A DNA stretch of 39,329 nucleotides from a virus. The notes under the pieces are model-generated. The model worked only from the letters and a program-made list of their open reading frames with translations. It did not search any database and was not told where the DNA came from. The stretch lies in the IMG/VR virus record IMGVR_UViG_3300022602_000216, positions 1 to 39,329 of that record; one strand, written 5' to 3'. The position numbers and the translations under genes are program-made. Of this stretch, positions 16,781 through 25,329 are shown in pieces; the stretch's first letter is position 1; every line of letters starts with the position of its first letter.

Positions 16781-17353
16781 TTAAAACTTATCAACTATGA
16801 TCCAATGACCCGGATCGATTCTACAAACAATACCATTGATGTGCGTAATGTCTTTACCATTCCACGCTGTCTCAATGTACCACCTACACTCTTCACCGTT
16901 GTGGTAGAATGAATTAGGAAAATTAGGATGTACTCTAAGAGAGTTGATATTAGTCAATATTGTTCCTACTGCTGGATTCAATAATGGCTTATCTTTGTCC
17001 TTTTGTTCCTTACATACTACTACAGTCTTATTACTAATTGTACTATCAGTTAATGAATTGAGCAAGTCCTTTTTTGCCAAATCTACAGCCGCAATACAAG
17101 CCTGTGTACTAGAACTCTGTCCGTTCCATGTAAAGTCGCCTTTACCTTTACCCCACTTGCCATCTACTCGGCCTTCTAATGTAACGGTGCAAGTTTGTTT
17201 TCCGTTTTTCCATGGAGTAAGATCAGCCTTGACATTTTGAATATCTTTAACTCGACCTAGGTCTGAAGAACTAATAGTATCAGTCATAATACATTCTTGT
17301 GCAGATACTGTCATCGCTGACATCAATAATACTGCTATTAAGATTTTTGGCAT
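16781..17353 (-). CDS. secreted protein of unknown function
   Basis: 190 aa with a clean Sec signal peptide (MPKILIAVLLMSAMTVSA, cleavage after Ala-Gln). The mature protein carries six Cys, suggesting disulfides in the periplasm, and stretches such as CTVTLEGRVDGKWGKGKGDF and CRWYIETAWNGKDITHINGIVCRIDPGHW. The family is not recognised. It overlaps the upstream lipoprotein gene by 16 nt. Confidence 0.65.
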   Translation of the reverse strand: MPKILIAVLLMSAMTVSAQECIMTDTISSSDLGRVKDIQNVKADLTPWKNGKQTCTVTLEGRVDGKWGKGKGDFTWNGQSSSTQACIAAVDLAKKDLLNSLTDSTISNKTVVVCKEQKDKDKPLLNPAVGTILTNINSLRVHPNFPNSFYHNGEECRWYIETAWNGKDITHINGIVCRIDPGHWIIVDKF

Positions 17354-17673
17354 GCTTGATACACCTGTTCTATGTTACGATTAACCCACCAATCAATTTG
17401 GTTGTTGGCAATATAATATCTATCCCTATATCCATCTGTGGCAATAGGAATCATCCTGTTGGTAAAGGCCGCAGATACTTTTTCTGAATATGTGGGACGT
17501 AGCGTGTTGAGCCAAATAATTTGTTGTTCGGCGATACGACAATCTGGAACAAATTCTGCCATACGATCTACACCGTAACTAGGACGATTGCTTGCGCAAC
17601 CAACCAAACTACATAGGCTGACAAACAGTACGCACTTGCCAAATCTTAAACTTGATTGCATCAATGTGGGCAC
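17338..17673 (-). CDS. small lipoprotein, GTG start
   Basis: 111 aa. The N-terminus (MPTLMQSSLRFGKCVLFVSLCSLVGC) ends in a lipobox LVGC. I choose the GTG at 17673 because AGGAGG lies 6 nt before it; an ATG four codons on is the alternative. The mature part is polar with PDCRIAEQQIIWLNTLRPTYSEKV. The 5' end overlaps the upstream lipoprotein gene by 65 nt in another frame, reminiscent of spanin-type gene nesting. Confidence 0.65.
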   Translation of the reverse strand: MPTLMQSSLRFGKCVLFVSLCSLVGCASNRPSYGVDRMAEFVPDCRIAEQQIIWLNTLRPTYSEKVSAAFTNRMIPIATDGYRDRYYIANNQIDWWVNRNIEQVYQACQKS

Positions 17674-17908
17674 GATATTCCTCCTCAGATAACATGGTAG
17701 GTTTTGATTGATGGGACTGTTGATCTAACCAAGATATGATACTAGCTCGGTTTAAACAATCAGTAGGAATATTAGAAACTTCATACGGTGTGATAACACG
17801 GGTAGTTGAGCACCCCGATAGCAAAGCAATCAAAATGTATAGAAGGATGATAATCCCCCACATTGTGGTTTTTGCTTTGTATTTCACGTTTGTAAAATTA
17901 ATGTCCAT
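17609..17908 (-). CDS. small lipoprotein, probably leaderless
   Basis: 99 aa from ATG 17908. A basic N-terminus (MDINFTNVKYKAKTT) precedes a hydrophobic span and lipobox (MWGIIILLYILIALLSGC). The mature part contains YEVSNIPTDCLNRASIISWLDQQ, similar in style to the PDCRIAEQQIIWLN of its neighbour, so the two lipoproteins may be distant paralogues. The open frame extends to 17959 but would cross the promoter. ATG 17908 lies 6 nt after the TATAAT. Confidence 0.65.
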   Translation of the reverse strand: MDINFTNVKYKAKTTMWGIIILLYILIALLSGCSTTRVITPYEVSNIPTDCLNRASIISWLDQQSHQSKPTMLSEEEYRAHIDAIKFKIWQVRTVCQPM

Positions 17909-17914
17909 GCTATT

Positions 17915-17943
17915 ATTATAGCAAGCGATACTGGTTTTGTCAA
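17915..17943 (-). promoter_or_regulatory. consensus sigma70 promoter of the exported-protein cassette
   Basis: TTGACA (17943-17938), 17-nt spacer, TATAAT (17920-17915), directly after a terminator for the previous gene. The ATG follows at 6 nt. Confidence 0.9.
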
Positions 17944-17956
17944 CTATTGATTTTAC

Positions 17957-17986
17957 CAAAAAAAGTCCGGGTCAACCCCAGACTTT
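17957..17986 (-). terminator. Rho-independent terminator
   Basis: On the minus strand a 10-bp stem (AAAGTCTGGG with CCCGGACTTT, one G-U pair) and a 5-nt loop are followed by a run of T. The stop codon of 17972..18310 lies inside the loop. It separates that gene from the next promoter. Confidence 0.88.
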
Positions 17987-18310
17987 GTTGTATTTTTCTA
18001 ATGCTTTCATCCTAGACAATGCTAGTCTTAATTTGATATAATCGCTTAATTCTTCTTGCTCGTCTTCAACTAATTCAATTCGATTACGATTGCGAGCTAA
18101 TACTAAATCGTCATCTATAACGATTTCTTCTGGATTAGGAGGAAGTATTACTAGACTTGACTTCAATCGTAGTTTTGGCTTTCCATGGGCCTGAACGTTT
18201 TTCATCGCAGGCCGCATTTGGACAGCGACAGGAGTAAGTGTATTCGCCATCCCACTTTCCTGGTTTATCATCATAGCGATGATCGTTAAAAACATCAATG
18301 CTCGTTTCAT
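17972..18310 (-). CDS. exported or small helical protein, overlapping another ORF
   Basis: 112 aa. The N-terminus (MKRALMFLTIIAMMINQESGMANT) resembles a signal peptide. The C-half is acidic and helical (EEIVIDDDLVLARNRNRIELVEDEQEELSDYIKLRLALSRMKALEKYNKVWG) and looks like real coding sequence. A GAGG lies 7 nt before the start. Its first 176 nt overlap a second ORF in another frame with a stronger ribosome site; see that entry. Confidence 0.55.
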   Translation of the reverse strand: MKRALMFLTIIAMMINQESGMANTLTPVAVQMRPAMKNVQAHGKPKLRLKSSLVILPPNPEEIVIDDDLVLARNRNRIELVEDEQEELSDYIKLRLALSRMKALEKYNKVWG

Positions 18311-18329
18311 TCCTAGTCCTCATTAACAT
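18135..18329 (-). CDS. 64-aa overlapping ORF with Cys-rich centre
   Basis: Starts at ATG 18329, 5 nt after a perfect AAGGAGG, just below a TATAAT-like box (18344-18349). The peptide has PGKWDGEYTYSCRCPNAACDEKRSGPW, which looks like a folded metal- or disulfide-binding core. Either both overlapping ORFs are translated, or the true product joins this N-part to the C-half of 17972..18310 through a frameshift (programmed or a sequence error) near 18140. Confidence 0.45.
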   Translation of the reverse strand: MLMRTRNETSIDVFNDHRYDDKPGKWDGEYTYSCRCPNAACDEKRSGPWKAKTTIEVKSSNTSS

Positions 18330-18377
18330 AACAACCTCCTTACAGGTGTATATTATATTAACGCACTAGGTATGAAA

Positions 18378-19079
18378 TTAGTTTACACGATTTGAAAGAT
18401 TTTTATAAACTTTTTTAAGCAGTTTCTTTAAAACAGGATGATTAAAGTCGCCCTCAAATGTGTGAACATAAGCCCAAAGGTTTAAACTATCTTTGGTTGT
18501 TACAGTTGATGGCTGTTCTAATTTCAATCTGTAATTAGGACAATCTAACAGTTCTTCAGCAATATTGTAAGCATAAGCATCGACTTCGTCCGGATCGCCT
18601 AGATATAATTGAGATTCAAGTAACTCGTCTTCTGCATAAGCAAAATCCATACGTTCAACTTCTAACCAGTCTCTAGCACGGCTTTGTTTCATATGCTTCA
18701 TTTCGTGTGCTATGCTATCTGCAATTCGTTTAGCAATAACATCAAACTGCTTATCATCTAGCGTTATCATTTCATCGTTTGGATTAGTAATAATATACAG
18801 CTCAATACTTACATCACCTGCTTCGTCTAATCCTGAATCATAATAGGCATTTAAATCTATATCATTCAGATCGACTTCTGGTGCTCGGGCATGTACTATA
18901 TCGACCTTAAACCTCTTGCCTATGAATACTCCGATAATTTCTACAATTTCGTCGACTGTAAAAATACGATTAAGGATTAATGGTTTTAATTCATTAATGA
19001 TAGGTAATATTTGTTTTCTTGAAGGTACTAGTACTTCTTTATCTAGCTTAGGTTTGCAGTTGAATTTTTTTATTTTCAT
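18378..19079 (-). CDS. HExxH metalloprotease-like protein, copy 1
   Basis: 233 aa from ATG 19079, which overlaps the upstream TGA. The zincin signature HEMKHMKQ lies near residue 115, followed about 30 residues later by LGDPDEVDAYAYNIAEEL, which could provide the third ligand or a helix over the site. The N-part carries PIINELKPLILNRIFTVDEIVEII. The next gene upstream is a paralogue with both motifs. Probably a zinc peptidase; the target is unknown. Confidence 0.7.
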   Translation of the reverse strand: MKIKKFNCKPKLDKEVLVPSRKQILPIINELKPLILNRIFTVDEIVEIIGVFIGKRFKVDIVHARAPEVDLNDIDLNAYYDSGLDEAGDVSIELYIITNPNDEMITLDDKQFDVIAKRIADSIAHEMKHMKQSRARDWLEVERMDFAYAEDELLESQLYLGDPDEVDAYAYNIAEELLDCPNYRLKLEQPSTVTTKDSLNLWAYVHTFEGDFNHPVLKKLLKKVYKNLSNRVN

Positions 19080-19801
19080 TTTAACCAATCAGTTGTTTTG
19101 TAGGGCTTGCCTAGTTCTGCATACGGAACATAGTGCATAACTCTCTTTTTTAATTTTTTTATCACTGGGTGGCTGTGTCTATGATCAAACGTTTTGAGAT
19201 ACCAATTGTATGTATCCTTTTTTAACCTCTTATCTGTTTGGTCAAGATTTAAATGTTGAGCAATTATATTATAATCGTTAAATCGATCATACAACTCGCA
19301 GGCAATATTAAACGCATACGCATCTATCTCGTCAGGATCGCCTAGATAGTTTTGTTCTTTTCTTTGTTTGTTATTTTCAGCATAACTAGAAAACCCGGGA
19401 ATTGATTGGAAATTTCTTGCACGGGCTTGTCTCATGTGAATCATTTCGTGCAGTACAACATCGGCAAATCTAACACATAATCTGTTAAATCTATTTCTAG
19501 TAACAGTTAGGGTTGGGTCTAATGGATTGTATGATAGTACAACTTGAATTGATTGATGATTGATTTTATCGCTAATAGTGTGATAAAACCCACCTATGAA
19601 GATATACCCATTTTGGGTTTTGAGGTCTAAGTCTTTAGTAACTTTAACAGGAAGATATGATTTAATATGAGAAGCTAATATTTTTTGGATGGTGGACACT
19701 GGCAGTCGTTGCCCTACAATTTGGTCACTACAAGATTTCATCATATCGATTAATCCCGATCTAGTAACCTTACTCCAATTAAACTTTGCACTGCGAGCCA
19801 T
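19076..19801 (-). CDS. HExxH metalloprotease-like protein, copy 2
   Basis: 241 aa with HEMIHMRQARARNF and LGDPDEIDAYAFNIACEL, the same two motifs and spacing as the downstream gene, plus a similar ending (THSHPVIKKLKKRV-type against NHPVLKKLLKKV). It is strongly basic overall. The pair probably arose by tandem duplication and has since diverged. A late-promoter-like AATAAATA lies about 40 nt upstream of the start (19.84 kb). Confidence 0.7.
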   Translation of the reverse strand: MARSAKFNWSKVTRSGLIDMMKSCSDQIVGQRLPVSTIQKILASHIKSYLPVKVTKDLDLKTQNGYIFIGGFYHTISDKINHQSIQVVLSYNPLDPTLTVTRNRFNRLCVRFADVVLHEMIHMRQARARNFQSIPGFSSYAENNKQRKEQNYLGDPDEIDAYAFNIACELYDRFNDYNIIAQHLNLDQTDKRLKKDTYNWYLKTFDHRHSHPVIKKLKKRVMHYVPYAELGKPYKTTDWLK

Positions 19802-19883
19802 TACCGCTTCCCCTTGTAATAAAACCCACTTTCACTTTATATTTATTTTATTGTTTCAAAGTTGTTAAGTAGGTACTTAACTA

Positions 19884-20822
19884 CTATTTTACTAAATCTA
19901 CCCAGGATCCTACAACTGTTGCCCAGTCATAAGTCCTAGCATGCTCGCGGATTTGATAACATTTTTCTCTGTATTCTTTTGGATGTGCTATGTAATAATT
20001 AAGATGTTCGATGGTTTTACCAACAAATTCTTCTTCTGGAATAGGAACTTCTATACCACCTGCATCTGTGATTCGGTTTTTCCAATGTCCAACTGGAGTT
20101 CCAATTACCAGTTTGCCCGCGGCTCCTGCCTCCATTGCGGGCAATCCTGCACCTTCTTCTGTACTAGGAATAAGCAAACAATCGACATTTTTGTAGAATC
20201 CGGTCATGGTAACAAAACTTCTATGGTAGTGTTCTGCTATCCGGTATTGTAATCCTAGTTTTTCGGCAATTTCTCGTACCAGATATCCACGTTTATGAAA
20301 CTTTGGTTGTGCTAGGTTAGAATTAATTTGTTCTTGAGTAAACGCATTGCGTTCTTCGTATTTGCCTGCGTATCCAATTACACTTAGTTTATCACTAGGT
20401 TCACCTGTAAACATATTATAGTTAATGGCTACGGGAGTTACTTTTGCTTCACGTTGTATGCCCATATCTTTACTTACTTGAGAAAGCCAAGGACTAACTG
20501 CCGCATAGCTGTAAAATCGATCAAAGTCTCCATAACCGTGATAATGAATAACTTCGGCCATATCAATTTTGGCATGTGCTACTACTGCACATTTTTCTGG
20601 AACAGTACAAAGGTAATCGTATCCTAAGAATCTCCAACCGTGCGGTGTAGTTAACCAAAGGTCAGTTACATCGTCTAGCTCTTTCATGGCCTCTCGAGTA
20701 TAGGATTTATTCCAAGGAAGAATCCTACAATCATAACCGTATATACGGAACCACTTCATTAACTCGTTGTGAACTGCTCCAAAGGCCCAATCTGGTTCTA
20801 CATAGAAAACTACACGCTTCAT
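19884..20822 (-). CDS. GT4-type glycosyltransferase
   Basis: 312 aa with a GT-B layout. The N-domain is short; the C-domain has [51 protein letters not shown], with the E-x7-E motif of retaining GT4 enzymes. It overlaps the next glycosyltransferase gene by 4 nt (ATGA). The two presumably act in sequence on a glycan. Acceptor and sugar are unknown. Confidence 0.85.
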   Translation of the reverse strand: MKRVVFYVEPDWAFGAVHNELMKWFRIYGYDCRILPWNKSYTREAMKELDDVTDLWLTTPHGWRFLGYDYLCTVPEKCAVVAHAKIDMAEVIHYHGYGDFDRFYSYAAVSPWLSQVSKDMGIQREAKVTPVAINYNMFTGEPSDKLSVIGYAGKYEERNAFTQEQINSNLAQPKFHKRGYLVREIAEKLGLQYRIAEHYHRSFVTMTGFYKNVDCLLIPSTEEGAGLPAMEAGAAGKLVIGTPVGHWKNRITDAGGIEVPIPEEEFVGKTIEHLNYYIAHPKEYREKCYQIREHARTYDWATVVGSWVDLVK

Positions 20823-21967
20823 AGATTACCTGGGAATTTCTTTGCTAACCAATCTAAGTTTGTACGTTCTGGATGGTCTTGATACCAACCTTTGCCGTCA
20901 TATACATCATATACCATTTGGAAATATTCTTCATATAATGTAGCAACTCTCTCCAATGAGAAGTTTGCCACAGCAAAATCTCTACAAACTTTAGGATCAA
21001 TCTTATCAATGTTCTGGGCGGCCCAACAGAATTGATCAAATGTACGACAACGGTAACCGGTCATTCCGTGAATGTTATTTTCACTAAATGAACCCCAGTC
21101 TGTTGTAATAGTAGGAGTACCACTTAACAACATTTCAACTTGAACACCACCAAACGGCTCTACATACATACTGGGTGCAAATGCGGCCTTAGCGCGACTC
21201 ATTAACTTCTTGCGAGTAGGTACATCAGCATATCCAATAAACTCAACGTTATCAGGAGTCTTATCATAGCCCATTGCCTTAAGATTATTCTGACCTGCAA
21301 TCTTTAAAGGAATGTTCAAATGCTTAGTTACTTCGATAGCAATGTTTGTGCCCTTACCTTCATATACACGACCTAGGTACAGGAAGTAATCTTCTTTCTC
21401 TTCCGGTGCATATTCAAAATCGTCTAGGTCAAAGTAATTAGGAATAACTGCATCATACCAATCTTGTTTACAAGTACCAACACCGTCTAGTCCGTAGTAT
21501 GCGTGATAGATTGCATATGATTCAAAAATCTTCCAACGTGCCCAATGTCCGCCTGCATAACCAATGCCTGGTTCAACTGTGATCATATCTGGATGTGCAT
21601 CACATACTGGTCTTACACCTGATCCCCAGAATGGTAAGATAAAATCTTTAGGTTGTTTACGTAGGCCTACTTCTCTGATAGCATTAGCAAAGAAAGTTTT
21701 GTAAGCATGGTCTTCCATGTTGAATTTGAAAAAGTTACTGCGCCAATCGTGGCTACCGTAGCTAATTTCAAAATCTTGATTAGTTAGAACTGTTACATGT
21801 TCGTCACAATCAAGAACGCTATCTTCATGTCCATAATGAATAATGTAATGTCCCCTAGCTCGCATCATTTTTGCAAACTTGACAACCTTTTGAGTGTATG
21901 CACAAGCATTAAATTCTTTACTGGTAACTGTGTGCGGCAGTCCTAGAATGTGAAATCTAAATCCCAT
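20819..21967 (-). CDS. GT4-type glycosyltransferase
   Basis: 382 aa. GT-B signatures are [72 protein letters not shown], again with an E-x7-E type arrangement. An N-terminal HxxxGH-like segment ([18 protein letters not shown]) fits nucleotide-sugar glycosyltransferases. It lies between an oxygenase gene and another GT4 gene, all coupled by short overlaps. Confidence 0.85.
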   Translation of the reverse strand: MGFRFHILGLPHTVTSKEFNACAYTQKVVKFAKMMRARGHYIIHYGHEDSVLDCDEHVTVLTNQDFEISYGSHDWRSNFFKFNMEDHAYKTFFANAIREVGLRKQPKDFILPFWGSGVRPVCDAHPDMITVEPGIGYAGGHWARWKIFESYAIYHAYYGLDGVGTCKQDWYDAVIPNYFDLDDFEYAPEEKEDYFLYLGRVYEGKGTNIAIEVTKHLNIPLKIAGQNNLKAMGYDKTPDNVEFIGYADVPTRKKLMSRAKAAFAPSMYVEPFGGVQVEMLLSGTPTITTDWGSFSENNIHGMTGYRCRTFDQFCWAAQNIDKIDPKVCRDFAVANFSLERVATLYEEYFQMVYDVYDGKGWYQDHPERTNLDWLAKKFPGNL

Positions 21968-22643
21968 TTTTATCCTTTAATATAATAGGAGTAAATCCTA
22001 AATTAAAAACTTCTGTTTCTTTAACTATAAGATCAAATCCTAACGTTATTCTTTTTTCTGTGTATGTTCCTATGTTATTAACATAGTGCGGGCGTGATCC
22101 AGGTCCTATGTAAATTCTGCCAGGTTTGTTTTTAAGCCGGTATAATTCTTTAGAATCATTTTTCCAATCTAGAAATACAGTTTCCGTATCCTGAGGGTCT
22201 ATACTAACATACCCATGAAGGTCCCATGTATGATCATGTTTTTTTAAAACTTCGTCTGCGTTGTGATTGTTGAGCCAACTTTCCATCCATATCTGTCTAG
22301 GTTTTTCTCGTTGTGTAATTTTGAAATACTTATCGATACAATAAGTTAAGTCTTTATAAATTCTCCAATAATGTTCGCTACCTGTAGTGATATTAAAAAT
22401 ATTGTAAATGCTATACCACCATGTAACATCTTGGCCGGTTAATTCATTGTACTTTTTATTTTTAAGAGAACATATACATTCTTTTATTCTATGGGATGCG
22501 TATTGACTGTGTTCAACAATGCTCTTTTTATTGAGGCGTATGTAGGGTACATCAAAAATGACAAATTGAAATTCTGGATACGCTGTATGAGTAATCGGTT
22601 CAGACGTATCCCAAACTTCCGCATTATAGAACCCAGAAGACAT
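21957..22643 (-). CDS. putative 2OG-Fe(II) oxygenase (PF13759-like)
   Basis: 228 aa. [32 protein letters not shown], followed by [15 protein letters not shown] and [11 protein letters not shown], follows the order of the family: SWLN, H-x-H, distal His, Arg. It sits within the glycosyltransferase operon and overlaps both neighbours, so it may modify the same glycan or glycoprotein. The substrate is not predictable. Confidence 0.65.
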   Translation of the reverse strand: MSSGFYNAEVWDTSEPITHTAYPEFQFVIFDVPYIRLNKKSIVEHSQYASHRIKECICSLKNKKYNELTGQDVTWWYSIYNIFNITTGSEHYWRIYKDLTYCIDKYFKITQREKPRQIWMESWLNNHNADEVLKKHDHTWDLHGYVSIDPQDTETVFLDWKNDSKELYRLKNKPGRIYIGPGSRPHYVNNIGTYTEKRITLGFDLIVKETEVFNLGFTPIILKDKNGI

Positions 22644-23494
22644 TAGTCCTCCAGGCCTGGCAAGAAATCCTTAACAGTATGTTCAGCACCTGGGAGAATA
22701 AAGTCTTTCCATCTATCCATATTCTTAAGAATTGTTTCTGGGAAGTAATCATCTACTTCTACAATCTCAAATCGTTCACCTGGATTATTAGGATTAGTGC
22801 CTTTACGCATAGCAACAAGTTTATCGATGTCTAGGCCGTCTGCGAGCCCAACTGATTCCTGATGTGCAAAGTTTCTTAGTTTGTTTGCGGCATGTTCAGA
22901 GTTACCAAAGTAAGTAAAATGCCATCCGCTATGTTGAATCACATAACTGTCTGCATCTGAATAATCATGCGGTAATGGTGCAAAGCGATGAACCATGTTA
23001 CGAATAGTTTGAGGATCTAATTTGAATCCTGCACGTACTGCCATTGAATTAATCAAGTAAGGATTTGGTTCAATAGCCATGTAGTTTAATTTAAAATAGA
23101 ACATGGGACTGCGACTTGAATATACTTTATAATCTGTATCTCGCATCACGTCAAACGATTCTGCACGAATGATTTCGTCTACATCAGAGATAACAACTAG
23201 GTCATCACCTTGTGCTTCTTGTAAACCACGAGCTAGTGCGTTACGTTGGAAATTTTCTAGTACCCATGCATTGTCATGAGTTGGCATATCGTCTACTTTA
23301 ATATGCACAATTTTATCTGCATAGTCTTTATAGCGATCCCAATTTTGTTCTAATAAAAACTCTTTAGGACGACCAGCGTGTGTTTTGTTTGCTTCAGCGA
23401 TAATAAACTTATCTACCGAATCCCAATGTTCTTGTAAACGTAATTCGAGTAAATCGAACTCGTTATAAAACGTAAAGCAATCGTAAATTTTCAT
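22643..23494 (-). CDS. GT17-family glycosyltransferase
   Basis: 283 aa with the GT17 layout: MKIYDCFTFYNEFDLLELRL, KFIIAEANKTHAGRPKEF, NFQRNALARGLQEAQGDDLVVISDVDEI (DVD as the metal site) and GWHFTYFGN. The eukaryotic family transfers GlcNAc in beta-1,4 linkage; bacterial and phage members probably have other acceptors. It is the first gene of the glycosyltransferase operon, directly after tRNA-Thr. Confidence 0.85.
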   Translation of the reverse strand: MKIYDCFTFYNEFDLLELRLQEHWDSVDKFIIAEANKTHAGRPKEFLLEQNWDRYKDYADKIVHIKVDDMPTHDNAWVLENFQRNALARGLQEAQGDDLVVISDVDEIIRAESFDVMRDTDYKVYSSRSPMFYFKLNYMAIEPNPYLINSMAVRAGFKLDPQTIRNMVHRFAPLPHDYSDADSYVIQHSGWHFTYFGNSEHAANKLRNFAHQESVGLADGLDIDKLVAMRKGTNPNNPGERFEIVEVDDYFPETILKNMDRWKDFILPGAEHTVKDFLPGLED

Positions 23495-23510
23495 AGGTTC
23501 TCTTTTTGAA

Positions 23511-23586
23511 TGGTGCCCCTTGTCCGACTCGAACAGACCACCTACTGATTACAAATCAGTTGCTCTACCAGATGAGCTAAAGGGGC
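23511..23586 (-). tRNA. tRNA-Thr(TGT)
   Basis: All four arms pair; acceptor GCCCCTT/AAGGGGC, anticodon loop TTTGTAA gives UGU, and the CCA end is encoded. It stands apart from the main tRNA array, between two operons. Confidence 0.95.
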
Positions 23587-23636
23587 GTTTGATTTATTTA
23601 ATTAACTACTAGTATAACATCTAGAGAAACTGAATT

Positions 23637-23795
23637 CTACCTACCGCGTCCAGCAGTACGCTTTGCTGGTTTATTTAATCCAACTTGTGGTTTAAATTTT
23701 GCCTGTTGTACTGGTGCTGTTTTTGCGCCCGGTGCTTTTGGTACAGCCTTCATTGCGGCAACAAATGGGTTTTTACTTTTCTTTTCTTCAGTCAT
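23637..23795 (-). CDS. 52-aa basic, Ala/Pro-rich protein
   Basis: Starts at ATG 23795 with AAAGGAG upstream and ends at TAG 23637. The composition (KNPFVAAMKAVPKAPGAK, KPAKRTAGRGR) is basic and disordered, suggesting a nucleic-acid-binding or structural accessory peptide. It lies between an oxygenase gene and tRNA-Thr. Not recognised. Confidence 0.65.
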   Translation of the reverse strand: MTEEKKSKNPFVAAMKAVPKAPGAKTAPVQQAKFKPQVGLNKPAKRTAGRGR

Positions 23796-23797
23796 TA

Positions 23798-24436
23798 TTA
23801 CTCCTTTGGTGTAGTTCTAATCTGAGGCCAATATTGAATTGTAAATCTTGCATCCTTTGGCTCTCCTGTGAAATTAGTTACAGGTGTTACACGGTGATTA
23901 ACTCTAGATGGAAATATAACCACCTGATTATTTTTAAATGGAATTACTTTGGCATCGACTTCTTCTTCCCAAGTACCTAATACAAAGTCGCCACCTTCGA
24001 ATTTTAAGGGCTCTGTAGCCAGCATATAGTTTACTGTAAAGGTCGTAGCATCATCTCGGTGCCATTGGTATAGTCCACCTTCCTCGTACTTACTTAATAG
24101 CATTGTGCTATAGTGACTATATACGGCAGATTGAAATAATGCATCGCCCGTATTTTTAAACTCTTGCTTCATTTGATCAGTCCAAATGGACATTTCAATA
24201 AATTTATCAAGGTCACCAAACTCTGGATGTGTACGGTAAAAACTAAACATCCATAAGTTAGTGTTATTTTTGTATTCTGGAACAACTACAGGTTTCCCGT
24301 CTTTGCCAACAACACCAACTTCCATAAACGGAATCAATAGATCTAAGTCTGCCAATATCTGTTTATTGATATCTTCAGGCATCCAATCTTCTATAATGAA
24401 ATGCTGGACGGGTTTTTTAAAGTATTTTATTTTCAT
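23798..24436 (-). CDS. prolyl-4-hydroxylase-like 2OG-Fe(II) oxygenase
   Basis: 212 aa. YQWHRDDATTFTVNYML supplies HxD, FEGGDFVLGTW follows, and VVIFPSRVNHRVTPV and RFTIQYW give the distal His and Arg. All four elements of the P4H/2OG fold are present. It overlaps the methyltransferase gene by 4 nt. Substrate unknown. Confidence 0.85.
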   Translation of the reverse strand: MKIKYFKKPVQHFIIEDWMPEDINKQILADLDLLIPFMEVGVVGKDGKPVVVPEYKNNTNLWMFSFYRTHPEFGDLDKFIEMSIWTDQMKQEFKNTGDALFQSAVYSHYSTMLLSKYEEGGLYQWHRDDATTFTVNYMLATEPLKFEGGDFVLGTWEEEVDAKVIPFKNNQVVIFPSRVNHRVTPVTNFTGEPKDARFTIQYWPQIRTTPKE

Positions 24437-25170
24437 TGTTTGGGAATCATGTATAACCAGAACATGGTATTAGGACGTTCTTCACAGCACAGCATCATTT
24501 TATCGTAGTCGCTAAAGTCTTGTCTTAGCAATTCGATATGTGGATTTTTAGCACCTTGAGGGATAATATCAATGTCGTGAGTTTTGATGAACCGGTCTAC
24601 TAGTGTTTGCATAATACCGGGTGTGATACAATCGTGTGTTTCTACGAGGATTATAGTTTTAGCTAATTCGGGTAACAGATCTAAATTTAACAGATCAAGC
24701 TCGTTGCCTTCGCAATCCATTACCAATAACGGATTATTTGCTTTTGCAAGATATGGTTGGAAGTTGGCAATAGAACTGTCTGTACTGAACAGTACACGAT
24801 TGAGATTATTTGCACTAGCATTTTCTCTAGCAATGTCTAAAACAACATGCCATGGATCAACTAGTAATGTAGGAGCTCCTGTTCTCATGGCAAGCCCTAG
24901 GCCGTAGAAACCTTCGGCGCACCCTACATTAAGAATCATATCTGGTTTACTAGCAATCGCTAGTTCTACTACAGGATACAACTCATCTTCGTACAAGCCT
25001 AACAATTTTCCTGCGGGATGGCCGTCTCCCCACGCACCTTTGTTTAGGATTTTCATTCCTTTAAACGGCCCGCCAATTACAACACCTTTGGTTCTTTCAA
25101 AAATTATAGAAGTTAAATCTGCTTTTCTTTTAGCGTACCAATGTGCGTAATTGTCAAATGTTTCTTTCAT
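24433..25170 (-). CDS. SAM-dependent methyltransferase-like protein (FkbM-type)
   Basis: 245 aa from ATG 25170; the open frame extends 17 codons upstream into the tRNA-like RNA and is not used. It contains MILNVGCAEGFYGLGLAMRTGAPTLLVDPW (motif I and the acidic residue after beta 2) and PLLVMDCEGNELDLLNLDLLPEL, the D-x-E-G-x-E motif typical of FkbM-type methyltransferases. These O-methylate sugars or small molecules, consistent with the glycan genes nearby. Confidence 0.8.
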   Translation of the reverse strand: MKETFDNYAHWYAKRKADLTSIIFERTKGVVIGGPFKGMKILNKGAWGDGHPAGKLLGLYEDELYPVVELAIASKPDMILNVGCAEGFYGLGLAMRTGAPTLLVDPWHVVLDIARENASANNLNRVLFSTDSSIANFQPYLAKANNPLLVMDCEGNELDLLNLDLLPELAKTIILVETHDCITPGIMQTLVDRFIKTHDIDIIPQGAKNPHIELLRQDFSDYDKMMLCCEERPNTMFWLYMIPKQ

Positions 25171-25191
25171 CTTGTACTTATTGTATGAATT

Positions 25192-25303
25192 TGGTGTAGC
25201 CGGTTGGAATCGAACCAACAAGGAGCATGACTATGTCAGCTTCCCTTCCTCCTCTCCAGACTTTGTGACCGGCGGAGAGCTTTGCCTATTTGCTCACGGC
25301 TAC
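25192..25303 (-). ncRNA. 112-nt tRNA-like RNA with an abnormal anticodon region
   Basis: Acceptor GTAGCCG/CGGCTAC, discriminator A, encoded CCA, T-arm GTTGG-TTCGATT-CCAAC and a D-arm with AGC/GCT and GG in the loop are all canonical. Between D- and T-arm, however, lie two arms: CUCUCC/GGAGAG closing a 16-nt loop, and a long hairpin (AAGG..AGC..UGAC with an AUA loop). No standard 7-nt anticodon loop forms. It may be a degenerate class II tRNA, a tRNA with an insertion, or a tRNA mimic. Its own promoter places +1 at the acceptor. Confidence 0.6.
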
Positions 25304-25309
25304 GAGTAT

Positions 25310-25315
25310 ATTATA
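25310..25315 (-). promoter_or_regulatory. extended -10 promoter of the tRNA-like RNA
   Basis: TGTTATAAT on the minus strand; no good -35 is visible. Position +1 would fall at or next to the first acceptor base (25303). Confidence 0.6.
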
Positions 25316-25329
25316 ACATAGATTTCTTT

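Noticed and set aside
25192-25303. Selenocysteine tRNA or tRNA with a group I intron
   Set aside because: A tRNA-Sec needs an 8-bp acceptor and UCA anticodon in a 7-nt loop, which are absent; the extra sequence is far too short for a group I intron.
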